Below are positions 47,911 through 60,409 of a stretch of DNA of 64,000 nt, piece after piece. Position 1 is the stretch's first letter. Every line of letters starts with the position of its first letter. A program made the translations under genes and the position numbers. The notes under the pieces were generated by a model that was not told the DNA's origin, did no database searches, and saw nothing but the letters and a program-made list of their open reading frames with translations. The stretch comes from Perilla frutescens (taxonomy: Eukaryota; Streptophyta; Magnoliopsida; Lamiales; Lamiaceae). The stretch lies in assembly GCA_026008535.1 (NCBI GenBank), contig BRKX01000006.1:6532501-6596500 (forward strand). Reading direction: 5' to 3'.

Positions 47911-50900
47911 ATGAGCAAAAGTGATGTGGAGATGGAGGATGCTGAAAAACTCCATGATGATTCAGGAAATAACATCCAAGAGTCCGAATGTAAAGTGATT
48001 GATGCTAAGGTTGAACGTGAAGAGGAAGTTCGGTGTGCAGCTGCTTCCTTGGGGGATGTAAATGGAAGGGACTATGGCAGAGAAGACCTAAATAAATGTA
48101 GAGATGAAGATAAAGATAAGGCGAATGTGAAGATTGAAGTTATAGATCAAGCTAACCCTATGAATGAGGCTATTGAGCCAATGGAAGGATCAGACTGTGG
48201 ATTAATCATTACGAAAAGTGAGAATAAAGAGCTAATAAACACTGAAACTGAGACTGAAGCACAACATGCTGCTACAAGTGCTGTGGAGAAACAAATTGAC
48301 GTAAAAAATGAAGTGGTTGAACGGGAGGCTTCTAATTCTGGGGTAAAAGAAAATGAGCCCACTAAGAATGATATGGTGGATGGAAACCGTGGAGAGGATG
48401 TAATAAACACTGAAACTGAGAACGAAGCACAACATGCTGCTGCAAGTGCTGTGGAGAAACAAATCAACGTAAAAAATGAAGTGGTTGGACGGGAGGCTTC
48501 TAATTCTGGGGTGAAAGAAAATGAGCCCGTTAAGAATGGTGTGGTGGATGGAAACCACGGAGAGGATGTAATAAACACTGAAACTGAGACCGAAGCACAA
48601 TGTGCTGCTGCAAGTGCTGTGGAGATACAAATCGACGTAAAAAATGAAGTGGTTGAACGTGAGGCTACTAATTCTGTGGTGAAAGAAAATGAGCCCACTA
48701 AGAATGATGCGGTGGATGGATACCATGGGGAGGATGTGGAGAAAAGACCCAATGAAGATGCTTTGGAGAAGAAGCCGAAAGAAATTGTCAAGGATACAGA
48801 TGATACTGAACATGTTGCGGGTGAAACGATGGTGGAAAGTGCTGATGCTAGGGATGTCCCTGCAGAAAACAGGCAGCTTCCAACTGACTTTTCAGCTGAT
48901 AAAGATCCTCAAGTACAAGATGCTGAGCTAGATGATGTTCGGCCAGGTGATAATGAAAAGATGGAAGAGGCAGTTCACTTTGATCAGGATAAGATGGTTA
49001 GCGATAAAGAAGAGGGTGCAAACACTGTCGTTGTGAGCCATGAAACTGATGGGAATGACAAGACTTTTGAAACTGTTGCCAAACCTGAGGCTGAAGAATC
49101 TTCACTTGCAAACCAGCATGAAGCTGCGACACCAAATTCGCTTGTCAGATGTTCTTTTGCTAAGGCTGCAGACAATAGTGGAGAAACAACCATGACTGTT
49201 TTCACTCCAGCAATACTACCTTTGGTAATAAATATAATTTTTGATGGAGAATACAAGGAAAATTTTAAGATTGGATGTAGGTATTAAATAATGTTGCAAA
49301 TATTCAATGTTAATATAAAATGTATTTTTCATTTTTAGATGGAGGAGGATGATGATGGAACACCTGAGGATCAAGCAGCATTCATGAAGGAACTTGAGCA
49401 TTTCTATAGGGAGAGAACAATAGACTTTAAACCACCGAAATTTTATGGGCAGCCACTAAATTGTCTGAAGTAAGTGTGCTGATTTGTTGATTTTGTTACG
49501 ACTCTGTCCTTGTGTAAAAGATTTATTTGCTTGCTTTGGTGGTTGCTAGGTTATGGAGGGCCGTAATTAGGTTGGGAGGCTATGACAGGGTATGCATGTC
49601 CTGATGTTCCTAATGTTCTTTCACATCAATTTTCTTTGTACTCCATGTTACTATTTATTGGCATTAAGAAGAAATGTTTTGTAGTTCTGCAGTATACTTG
49701 CATGTGCCTAGACTTAAGAATATATTTGAGATTTTATATGCATAATTGCATATAAAAACTTTGATACAAATTTTAGTGCACTAACTACAGCTCAGGTAAA
49801 ATTTTAGATAAAAGGCTAAGTATGAATTTCTGTTTCCCTATCACAGCAGTAGGATAAAAATACTTTGGTTTTTTGCTTTTTGGTATTTTTTTCTGAGGAC
49901 CTGAGGTAAGAACAGAGTCATGCATCCATATTATGTTTGAAAGAAATGCTGATGGAACATAGATTGAACTTTTCCTCTGGGATTATTTCATTTCAGTAGT
50001 GAAAGTCTATGGGACAGAACACCATCTTCATTCTTCTGTCACAGATGTACAATGATCAAGTATCAGTTAACTGGCTTACACTCATGTATCTAGTGATATG
50101 GTTTTGCACTTTCTTTGTCAGTGTAATTCAGAGTTTGAAACCTTACTGCATAATAACGCACATTTTATTGTGGACATCTTCCTAAAACAGAATGCATGCT
50201 CTCTTATGGTTTAGGTATAAGATATGTCCATTCACTTTGTTAATTTCATCTTGCTAATTTTCATCACTTCTTTGTCAATTTTAGAAGTACCGTCTATGAT
50301 ATTTTGATAATCAAATCACTGAATTATTTCTCAGAAGGATCCATTTTAATCTTTTTGTGGCATGCCAATGATTAGAATTTGTGCTGAGCTGGAGAAGAAG
50401 TTACCATATTGGCTAACCAATCTTCATGAAACATGCCGCATTTTATATTATGATTATCTTGGCATTGTAATAATTTTGCCATTATTCTCCTGGCTTGGCA
50501 TAAGGATTTATGTGAGTATTGCTTAATATATGTCTGAAGCTGTTGGTGTGGACTGAAGAACTTACCATGAAGTGATCATTTTACACAAAGGACCAAAACT
50601 TACATGAGCATGTGTGTCTACTGCGGTATGGAAATGTTTTGTCAGTTGTCACATGTACTGATTGTGATGCCTAGTGCCAATTCATAAGCACTGTCATTTT
50701 TTTCCTAGTTTTGGCTTTTTTTTTAAAAAAAAAAAATTGAAGAGAACCCCATTTTCCAATGAAGATCATATATATTCTATCTTGCTTACTTTGATTTTTC
50801 TTGCGTCTTCTTAATACTTTATGAAATGGGTTCCTTCATGTGTGACAGCTGAAAATTTGTTATGGTTACTTCAATTTATTTTAGCTTATTGTTGGCATAG

Positions 50901-53900
50901 AGTATTTGAGGTTGGGAACTTCATTATTAGGATCAAGCTCTTATAAGCAGGGCAAGCTGTAGCTATATGTGGAGGTGCAATTAACTTCTCCTATAAACTT
51001 GGCAATGCTCCTTAGATATTCTAACAGCACAAAGCTCTTAGTTGGTTAGTCCTCGGCATGTTCCCAACTCAAATGAGGATACAAGAAGTTTTATAGGAAG
51101 TCCAGAATCAAAATGGGCAATGCAACTTTCTAGAGCTGGGTCTTGTGGTCATAATACTTAGATTTTTAGCTTGCACCTATAACTTGGCCGAGGCTTCCTT
51201 CTTGTTTGACTGGACTATTGTTAATAAAAAATATTGAAGTTGGCAAATGTTTTCAAACATGTCTCCTACACATGGAAAATTGGTGCAACTGTACTTCCAA
51301 CTTGTGGACACAAGAGCAGTTTGCAGTAACTAGTATCTTCAATACAGGGCCACTTTGATTTCTGGTCATGGAAAATCTGAGGTTCCATTATGTTACTCAG
51401 ATGACATTATCAATATATTACCGCAATCACTTAATGTTGTTCTCTCTGGTAGAAACTTGGACATCCTTAATAAGTATTTATCATTGCATTGACAATTTAG
51501 TTTTTAAAAAATAGATGCTTTCAGCTGCCAAATTTATAAATTTGCGAGTTTTTATTAGGTAACTGGATCCAAGCTGTGGAGGCAGGTGGGAGAGTCGTTC
51601 CATCCACCTAAGTAAGTTTTTTTTTTTTGTGTGTGTGTGTGTGTGTGTGGAAAGAAAAAGGTGTTGAAAATTCTTGTGATTAGCTTATGCTTCTTTTTAT
51701 GTTTTTTGTTTGTCGGGATTCTATTTTTGGTTGTGGTGGCGGTGGGGATAGTGTGGGTGGTTTTCTTTTAGAGTTATTAACTTTAACATTTTGGGCGGGG
51801 CTATTGCACATTGTCAATCGTGTCCTGTTATTTTCTGAACTCGTTCTCTTATAAACTCATTTTGGTTTTTTAAATTGCATATTCTCAGCAAATGATTTTG
51901 TCCTATCTGATAGGTGGCCTTGTATTGTCTTAATAAAAATTGTATTGAAACCATACATGCGAGTCTACTGAACTTGTGTTAAAGAAAATCATTTATGGAT
52001 ATCCTGATTTAAATGTATTTAATTTCTATTATAACACAGCCTTCTTCATTGCTTTAGACCAAGTGGCTTTAGTAGTTTCAACGCACTCTCTCCTATCCTT
52101 TTCTTGTTGCAGGACTTGTACAACAGTTTCTTGGACCTTTCGGATCTTCTATGAGAAGGTGACGATTCACTTTTCATGCTGTAATGTATTAAAGACGATC
52201 AAGTGCAAATTCTTTAAGTAACTATTGCTTTACCTTATCTATTACGGAAAAGTGAAATTAACAAGGAAAACATCCTCATATGCATTTTATCTTTTGGACA
52301 TGTACTTCTTTCTCCTTTACTAATAATGATAATAATTTGGCACTACCTGATGTCTGTATTACGAGAACCTAATTTATTTCCCCTATGTGTATTAGTCTCT
52401 CCTGGAATATGAAAGACATAAGACACAAAGTGGCGAGCTTCAACTTCCCATACCAATGCTCCCTGAAGTTTCTGGTGGTGATGGTGAGGTGAGTTTCCAT
52501 TCAATAGTTCTGATTGCATCTTTGCAACTTAAATTAGGTTTTTAGCAGGAAAAATTCTATCACTTTTATATTTCTTGATCATTAGCACTAAGCAGGTGAT
52601 ATATATTGTACAGGTTTCAGAAGTCTATGAATATTATATTTGAGGAGGATTGAAGTGTAAAGTTTTAGTTATGAAATTATTTTCCTTGACTTTAATGTCT
52701 TATTTTGTAATGAATCAACTCTTCACTGCCGTGGCTCTTGAATTTAGAAGATCTGATTTATTTCTCTCATTATTACAGAAGTTTATTTTGTACAATTGAT
52801 TTCTTTCTCTCATTATTACAAAAGTTTATGTTATATATTGTATATGTGTACTTGTTCTTATCCTTTTGATATGGGTTTGTATCTGTTGACATTTATACAA
52901 TTGTGTCGGTTGTTGTGTGAGGTGATAGTATGAGTACAGCATAAGTTTTAAACTTTTATGTATTTTTCACAGGGAAATGGTCATCAAGGATCAGGATCAG
53001 GATCAGGATCAGGAAGGGCTAGAAGAGATGCTGCTGCCCGTGCTATGCAAGGTTGGCATGCCCAACGTCTTGGTGCTGGTGAGGGAGGGGAACCAATTAT
53101 AAAGGTACGTGTGAGTGGCATCTTTAAACAATCTTTCAGCTTGATTTGTTTTGAAGCATGGTTTTGGATTACATTTTTTTCAATTATAATTTGATAGGAC
53201 AAGAATTTCAGCAATATGGCAAAGAATGAGAAGAATCTCAAAAGCATTGGTAAGCTAGCTTTTGTGTTCAAATGTTATATTAACCTCTTCAGATCAACAT
53301 TGTTGAAGTTATAGACGTGGTGGAATCTGTTCTATCTAATTCTAACCTATGAGTATGGCATAAATAGTTGGCTTTTCTTTGTCTGGTATCATTTAGGTTC
53401 ACTAAAACAGAAGAGACCAAATGAAGTGGAGCATTCAAGCAAAGCAGCTCGAACTGATACATCTAAGCAGTTAAGTCTTGACTATAATTTATCTGTACTT
53501 GGTTCTGTTAGAGTATGTTCCTTAGTCTTGCGGACTGCAATCTTAGTTTTTCAATTTTAATTTGGAATTGATTTTTTAAGATGTATATCAATGTATGTAA
53601 TTTTACAGACATCCATAAGAATCAACCGATTTACATGAGAATGATGATTTGTCTGAGTGATTAAGATGTATCATATGTTGTCAATAATACCAGTTATGTG
53701 ATACACTGAGACACCAAGATTGAGCTATAATGGCTAGTTGGGCTATGTACATAAGTAACATGCTTGATGGATGACTTTCTTATCAAGTTGAGAAAGAGTG
53801 GCCAGTTGATAATATGATACTTAATGATGATGAGAAAATTCTTCCATATACTGTCCCAGAAAATTAATTCAGTCTTCCCTGACACATTGGTAACAATACA

Positions 53901-54492
53901 ATAATTGGACTCTCCAAGATGCTTGCAGTGGAGATTTGTATATAGAACATTGGAAACTCTCACTTTGTCGCATCGTTTTTCTAGTATTGTATGGTATTGC
54001 ATGTGATTAATCTTTTGGCAACAATAATCCTTAGTCAAAGCTAGCATGCTGAAGATGATTACTTGTCTCTACCAGAATTGCTATATGTATCTAAAACCTG
54101 ATGACAATGCCGCCCTTTTATCTTTCAATTTAATGGCAGTTAACTCTTTTTTTGATTGCTCCTTTTGATTTGTAGACTGGTGACATCTGTTGTTGATGTT
54201 GGCCCCCCAGCTGACTGGGTGAAAATTAACGTTCGCCAAACTGTATGTTCGCATAATCTTAGTTCTATTTCTTCATTTGCTGAAATTACACTCATGCACA
54301 AAAGAATTGACTGTTAATTGTTTTATATATGCAGAAAGAATGTTTTGAGGTTTACGCCCTAGTGCCGGGACTGTTACGCGAGGAGGTGTGTGCTCTCTAT
54401 AATTTCGTTTGCTTGCCTGGGATTGTGATTCTTTGGTCTTCCCCCACTAGTTCCATTTGGAAAAAAAAAGATTAAAAAAGAGACAGTTGTAT

Positions 54493-54557
<65 letters not shown>

Positions 54558-56080
54558 ATTTGGTTCAAATGAGCACTGAGCTTTGTATGATAACCTAGGC
54601 ACTATGCTTATTTACTTTAATTTTATTGCTTATCTTATTAAATTTTAGTATTAATTAGCACTAAAATACACTAAGATAAGCAATTAAATTATACTAATTA
54701 AGCATAGTGCGTAGTTCTCACACCAAGCACAATTCTATTATAGTCAACCCCTTTATATTGGGAGAGAATGGTACACTAAGATAAGCAATTAAATTATACT
54801 AATTAAGCATAGTGCGTAGTTCTCACACCAAGCACAATTCTATTATAGTCAACCCCTTTATATTGGGAGAGAATGGCACACCCTTTCATGTTTCTTAATT
54901 CATGATTAAAACTGGATGGCTGAATGGAGTATTCTTCTTCATATTTATATCTGTTGAGCGAGAAAATCAGAAAGGAAGAATAGCTATGTTGCCATAACTG
55001 TTGCAGATATTGTTTGGGACTGACTTTTTATATAGCATAGAGACTTGATCCAGTCTAATTATGATTCAGGAGTGAGTTTTCTTTAAGGACTATGGACCCA
55101 CGTAATCCAATCATGAAGCTTATGGGGTAGAGCAGATGTTTTGCTATATAATTGTATCATGTGTTATAGTTTTTCGTTTAGAATAAGTGTATATTATGAA
55201 TAGTCCTCTTTTATGTTATTGTTTGCAGACACACTCATGGTCAAGTGAATTCCAAAATGCTTTTCCTGACCTCAGTTTGGTCAATTATTTCTCTTTTATA
55301 TTGAAAACTTGCTTTAATTTATTCCTCGCACTGTCCCTTAAATTGGCCCTTGTATGCATCAGTCATGTCTTCTCACTGATGGGAACTTGAATCCTGATGC
55401 TGACAAACTGTTACTGATCATAGGTGTATCTTGTTTGTTTCTCTTTTCTTGTCGAAGAAGCTTGTCTTATCTTGTAGATGATGGGCTTGCATTTTCTCAA
55501 TGCAAGACTGCAAATTAAGCAACACATGATACTTACCTTTGTTGGCTCAGGTGCGAGTTCAATCAGATCCTGCTGGACGTTTAGTCATAACAGGTCAGCC
55601 CGAGCAAGTTGATAATCCTTGGGGGATTACACCATTCAAAAAGGTACTTGTTCTAAATTATCCTATTCACATAATGAAAAAGCTTACATGCAATAATAAT
55701 CATCGTAATAATAATTTAAATTAAATAAACCGCTTTTTGTTCCTTGTCAAAATGAAATAGAGAAGCTAGGGGGTGCTTGTTTGTATGAGCCCTATTCTTT
55801 TGAATTTATCCACTTCATCTCTGTCTCTGAATATTTTTCATTTTGATTTTAAGTGCATTCTAACAATATAACAGAAAGCCTCTCTACAGAAATTTTACCC
55901 AACCATTATCTAGTGGGTTAATGTAGAGGGGAATATTTCAAGTTGATGGCTAACATGCTAGTTGGTGATATTCAGGTTGTGAGCCTACCAGCAAGAATTG
56001 ATCCGGTGCAAACTTCAGCTGTGGTAAGCCTGCACGGTCGTCTCTTTGTCCGAGTTCCTTTTGAGCAGCCAAATATCTAG
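47911..56080 (+). CDS. ARID domain plus HSP20-like domain chromatin protein (749 aa)
   Basis: Coding exons 47911-49224, 49339-49469, 49550-49589, 51559-51611, 52113-52158, 52396-52488, 52973-53104, 53198-53249, 53397-53469, 54176-54242, 54335-54385, 55551-55643 and 55976-56080 join without a phase error (2250 bp). Residues 1-438 are acidic and disordered-looking, with three tandem 56-aa repeats (48232-48735). The ARID DNA-binding domain is at about 446-540 (FMKELEHFYRERTIDFKPPK, LWRAVIRLGGYDRVTGSKLW, WTFRIFYEK). A GS run and a basic linker follow. An HSP20/alpha-crystallin-like domain occupies about 655-749 (DWVKINVRQTKECFEVYALV, LVITGQPEQ, GRLFVRVPFEQ). This order is that of the plant ARID3/5/6-type proteins, nuclear factors that bind AT-rich DNA; in Arabidopsis such ARID proteins have been found in PEAT-type chromatin complexes (recalled, moderate certainty). 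The start at 47911 is preferred over 47875 because an acceptor (atctttcag, ending 47899) lies between them. The gene appears intact. Confidence 0.9.
48232..48735 (+). repeat. 168-bp coding tandem repeat x3
   Basis: Copies start at 48232, 48400 and 48568. Each encodes 56 residues beginning INTETE and ending GED, with only a few substitutions between copies. The unit is a multiple of three, so the frame is kept. It lies in the acidic, disordered N-terminal half of the ARID protein. Confidence 0.9.
54498..54556. repeat. (TA)n-(GA)n microsatellite in ARID intron
   Basis: About 17 TA units then about 11 GA units inside the intron 54386-55550. Confidence 0.9.
54599..54877. repeat. foldback sequence and 105-bp direct duplication in ARID intron
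   Basis: Inverted arms 54599-54637 and 54672-54710 match at about 33 of 39 positions (ends gcactatgctta / taagcatagtgc). The segment starting at 54668 is repeated in direct orientation at 54773, almost unchanged, to about 54877. MITE-like; no target duplication recognised. Confidence 0.6.
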
Positions 56081-58078
56081 ATTTCATCATCAAATAGCGG
56101 AGGAGAAGGATTAAGGATTTCTCAATTTGATTGACTGGTAGGAGTTACAACTTTCTGAATGTTGATAATTTACTATGAATTATGTAGCAAGCAGCATTGT
56201 AGCGGATTAGGTTTATATTGAAGTTCCTAGTAAGAACAACACGGAGGCTTTTTTCGGTTACAGCCGCCCCATAACCTTAGGTCTTCTTCAGTGTAGATGA
56301 ATTGAGTTGCTTATTTAATTGATCTTAACTTACTTTATCTTTGGCTGAGGCCTGAGGTTGTTGAACCAACCAACTCCATATGCATGCATATCACGTTGCA
56401 ATCCATATCATAGATGTGTCAGTGTGAATGGTGAATCAGACCTCATTCATACCCCTAATTTCTTCTTCTACTAAGCCTTTCTTACTCATATCATATTATA
56501 TGACCATTCTATTTTAAGCTACTTCTCTCAACTACCGCTCCCTCCATTCCATACATCTAATACATATTTTATTCAGACAACTCCATTTTTGTATCCTTTA
56601 AAATGAGGGTGAGACCCCGTTTTCTTTTCTTTCAACAAGACAAGAATTGAAGTTGAAAAAGAAATGGTTGGCTGTAAAAGTGAAATGAGCCAAAAACATC
56701 TGAGGACCACCATTTGTGCTTTGTTTTGTATCTAAACCATAAAAACTGCTCTTTCTATCAATTCACAAATACCAAAAGAAATATCGACTCATCACCTTGG
56801 GGACACGTACCCAGGGTCGATTCGTATGTAAAAGGGGGACATCTTTGATTTAAGACCACCGCTTCCCCTTTCTCCGACTCAAAAAATAAAATAATGATAA
56901 AAAAAATTTATCAACTTCTCATCATGGCATTCTCAATTGCCCATTATTTACTAATTACGTATATGAAAATCATGGCTAAAATTTTTTCCGTTTCACCTCA
57001 AAGACTCGACCGTATATAATATGATATTTTGATTGTACACATTTTATATCATTTTTGTATAAATTTAATAGGGAAAAAGTTGCAAACGGGAATAAAATAG
57101 GGACACCCTTTTTTGGCAATGCAAAGACAACAAAAATCCAACGGTAACAGTTGAAAATGTTTCCGGGGACATCAACTTGCGATTTTTTTCCCAATTTAAC
57201 GATGTTTCTTTTCTTATTTTGTTAATGTTCCAAAAGAGAACTTTGGAGCGAATTAACCAAATCTATCTTTGCCTTTTTTCCCTTATTTAACAGTGGTGTT
57301 AATTAAATACATACAAGAGTACAAGACAAGAAAAAACATTAAATACCCAAAGTAAATAAATAAATTATAAAATGCAATTAAGAAGAAATGATGGCGGTGC
57401 CCTGGGAAAATAAATTGATCTGAAGTGGAAAGAAAAAGCATGAAAACATTTTGTTCTTCTCTCGATGTCAAAAAAGTTAAGATGGTAACTTGCTTTTGTC
57501 ACTTTTGCTGTGGGAAATTGGGTTGCCTTCATTTTACCCAATTAGGCAAGAATCATGGGACTGCTTGCTCCACACTTCTTTCCTAATGTGAACATCCAAC
57601 TGTTCTTGTCCAAGAATTTGCCCATAACTTATTACCAACTACTTACTACTTACTGTGTGAAAAAATTATACCAACAAACTAATACAGTATCCTTTTCTTC
57701 TTCTTTCTTTTTGGAGAAACAACGTGACAATATACATTAACCTAATGGAGTATTCATTATTCACAAAGATAAAGATGGGAGGGAGATTCATACGTACTAG
57801 CTAGGAAATATAATATATTCTGAAAGAATTTTGAGGACATTTGTTGTAATTTTGGGTTAGCAAGAAACACATTATTGATTTTACGTAGTAATAAATCAAA
57901 TAAGGTACTGTCGTCATAATCTTGCGCGCGTATCTCTTTGATTACAAAAAGAGCAGAGTTCAGATTAAAATTTTCGACAATAATATTCTTAAATTAAAGA
58001 GAGAGCAGAGAAAATAACATAAATTAAAAAAAAAAAGATGACTAAAGAAAGAACACATTTCAAGAAAAGAAAAGAAAA
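56081..58078. other. intergenic region between convergent ARID and AHL genes
   Basis: Contains the 3' UTRs of both genes. AT-rich, no gene supported; small open frames at 56976-57740 lack support. Confidence 0.55.
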
Positions 58079-58921
58079 TCAAAACGGTGGTGGTGGCCTC
58101 GCACTAGTTCCACCGCCCAAACCAAACAAATCAGCTGCAAATGGATAATTCCCTGACGCAGCCGCATTCCCACTTGCCGAGTTGAACAGACCGCCACCGC
58201 CGTTTCCTCCACCCTCATTAACATGGCCGCCGCCAGCAGTCACGCTGGAAGACTGCGAAGCAGCGGCCGCGGCGGCGCTGCCCTCCTCTTCCTCTAAAGG
58301 CAAGCGTTCAAACACCGCATTCGCAAATGACGCCGCCATCAAAACCACCGGCCCCGCCGCCATCAGCGGACCTACCACACAACCTCCGACAACCTGCCCC
58401 TGCCCACCGGACAGGAATATGGAGAGGCCGCCGGATCCAGGAGGCGCAGGCGGCGGCAGCACCGTCCCCGACAGCGACAGAATCTCGAAACGGCCCTGCA
58501 GCGTCACCACGCTCCCGGCTGGCGCCGCGGGCTGCCGCAGAGTGACATTCACCACCGTGCCGCTGCCGCTGAGCACGCAAACCCCCCTCCCCCTCCGCCG
58601 CGCGTACACGGAGACGCTGTCGACGACGTCGTTTCCCGACGAGACTTCAAGAATGTGGGTTCTGAGCGAGTTGGGGCTGTCGCGCGTAACTATTATCGGC
58701 GGCTTTGATTTGTTCTTGGACCCGGAAGGGCGGCCCCTGGGGCGGCGGCTGGTGGTGGGGGTGCCGCCGGAGCTGGTGGTGGCGGCTGTATCCGGGGGGG
58801 AGTCCTTGGAATCTGCGGAGGGGTCTAGCTCTGAAGTAGGGTTGTGTAGAGAGATGGAAGGGGGCTGCAGATGGTGAACGTATCGAGATGAACCGGGGCC
58901 TTGTTGCTCGTAACCAGCCAT
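58079..58921 (-). CDS. AHL: AT-hook motif nuclear-localised protein (AHL, 280 aa, intronless)
   Basis: The start is the ATG at 58919-58921 (MAGYEQQGPGSSRYVHHL). The frame extends five codons further upstream only to a GTG, which is not a start. The protein has a Ser/Pro-rich head, one AT-hook (RRPRGRPSGSKNKSKPP, core RGRP), then the PPC/DUF296 domain (SLRTHILEVSSGNDVVDSVS, ARRRGRGVCVLSGSGTV, GRFEILSLSGTVLPPPAPPG, GGQGQVVGG). An acidic, Ala/Ser/Gly-rich tail follows, ending RPPPPF. The GRFEIL motif used for interaction between AHL proteins is intact. Single AT-hook, intronless AHLs form the clade that includes Arabidopsis SOB3/AHL29 and ESC/AHL27, nuclear proteins that bind AT-rich DNA in the minor groove and act in growth and development. 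Codon use is GC-rich, unlike the flanks. Apparently intact. Confidence 0.93.
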   Translation of the reverse strand: MAGYEQQGPGSSRYVHHLQPPSISLHNPTSELDPSADSKDSPPDTAATTSSGGTPTTSRRPRGRPSGSKNKSKPPIIVTRDSPNSLRTHILEVSSGNDVVDSVSVYARRRGRGVCVLSGSGTVVNVTLRQPAAPAGSVVTLQGRFEILSLSGTVLPPPAPPGSGGLSIFLSGGQGQVVGGCVVGPLMAAGPVVLMAASFANAVFERLPLEEEEGSAAAAAASQSSSVTAGGGHVNEGGGNGGGGLFNSASGNAAASGNYPFAADLFGLGGGTSARPPPPF

Positions 58922-60400
58922 TTCCACATCTATCACTGTACTACTCTCTCTCTCTCTCTCTGTATATATAATATAATATATAGTGATAGAGAAGAAGAGA
59001 GAGAAATTAACAAGTGCAAGTTTCTTGCTTTATGTGCAGGAGAAGTACTGATGAGGTATCAAAGGGTTTTGTACTGAACTAATCTGACAATAACAAAGAT
59101 TGAAAGAAGTTAAGAGAGAGAGAGAGAGAGAGGCATCAAAGGAAGTGTCTTGAGATCCACAGTGGAAGGCTGGCTAGCTGGTACAAGGGAAAATTCTTAT
59201 CAATCCAAGAATTGATAGATAGGATGGCCGTCAATATATATATAAACACACCAGAGCTGAGTCACATGCTAATTAATTGAGATAGAAGAGCTTAATCGTG
59301 GCCTTTAATTATAATTCAAGTATGTGTATAGTAATCGTCCAAATTGGCAACCCAAAGAGAAATCAAAAGCAAGGCACGTAGCAAAAAAATGGCAACAACA
59401 AATATATTTTTCCCTTTGTGGTGCAGGCAAAGAAGAAGCTTGAGGAGCAAGTGTTTGGCTGCAGAAGCAATGTTTCAAACGATGAGAGGATGAGAATGCA
59501 CTTTGCCTTCTCTCTCTCTCTTATATATATATATATATATGTATATATATACATATACGAAAAGTATATATCAAACAACAAAAAAGAAGAAGAAACAGGT
59601 GTGCAGCAGTGCTATGTATTAAATTTTTAGAGAAACCAAAGCCTTTACAGATATATAATTAATATTCGAAAAAACAATGAATAAACTAATAAATCATAGG
59701 TAGGAGTAATTATCATTATTATTTATAAAGTTAAGAACTATTTGGTCCGTGAAATTATATAAGGTCAAAGGTCAAAGTGACAGCGTGGCATGGAACCACG
59801 TGGAGAGTGTCGGAATAGCGAAACCTAGTCAACACTTAATTCTGATCCTCTTCAGGGAGTACTGAGTACTGACTGCTCACTCCATCCAACATCGTAGTAT
59901 TTCATAACAAATTAATTTAATTCAAATTATAAATAATACAAGGCGGACAACGACCCAAATTCCGCCGGCTAAAACTCCCCTACCCTCACAATTTTCACTA
60001 ATTCCTTTTTTTTTTTTAAGGGAAATTTTTCACTAATTCTTGCATCCTCATATTTCACCTGCTAAATTCCAATGTGTAACTTATACATTGCACACCCTGT
60101 CTAAAATCTTGTCATATGTTCACTATTAAAATATATTATTTTATTACTTTGGTAATTAAGAGTTAAGTACAATTAGGAAGGTTGTTTGGTCAATTCAATT
60201 AAAGATTCACCAAATCTTTTTCGAACTAGACATATATTACCGGCAAATAATAATTTTTAAGGTTCCTAATCTTTTTTATACCGGCAAAATTACAATATGA
60301 TTAAAATTATCAAATTTATATAGTTTAGAATCACCGGCAAATATTTTTTAAAATGGATTATATTTCTATAAATATTATTTTGTATAAGATGGAAAGTGTT
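58922..60400. other. AHL promoter/5' UTR and spacer
   Basis: Just upstream of the AHL start are a (CT)n tract (about 58943-58961) and TA-rich sequence at 58963-58983; a second TATA-like run is at 59235-59248. (GA)n lies at 59115-59131 and (TA)n at 59521-59550. No further gene. Confidence 0.5.
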
Positions 60401-60409
60401 GATCTTTTA

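Noticed and set aside
48147..48813. Two minus-strand open frames of about 200 codons opposite ARID exon 1
   Set aside because: They mirror the triplicated repeat; low-complexity Ser/Phe-rich translations.
58182..58877. 231-codon open frame on the plus strand
   Set aside because: Antisense of the GC-rich AHL coding sequence; Pro/Ala-rich with no domain.
58922..58936. Five-codon N-terminal extension of AHL
   Set aside because: It would start at GTG; family members start at the MAGYEQQ-like Met, which is an ATG at 58919-58921.
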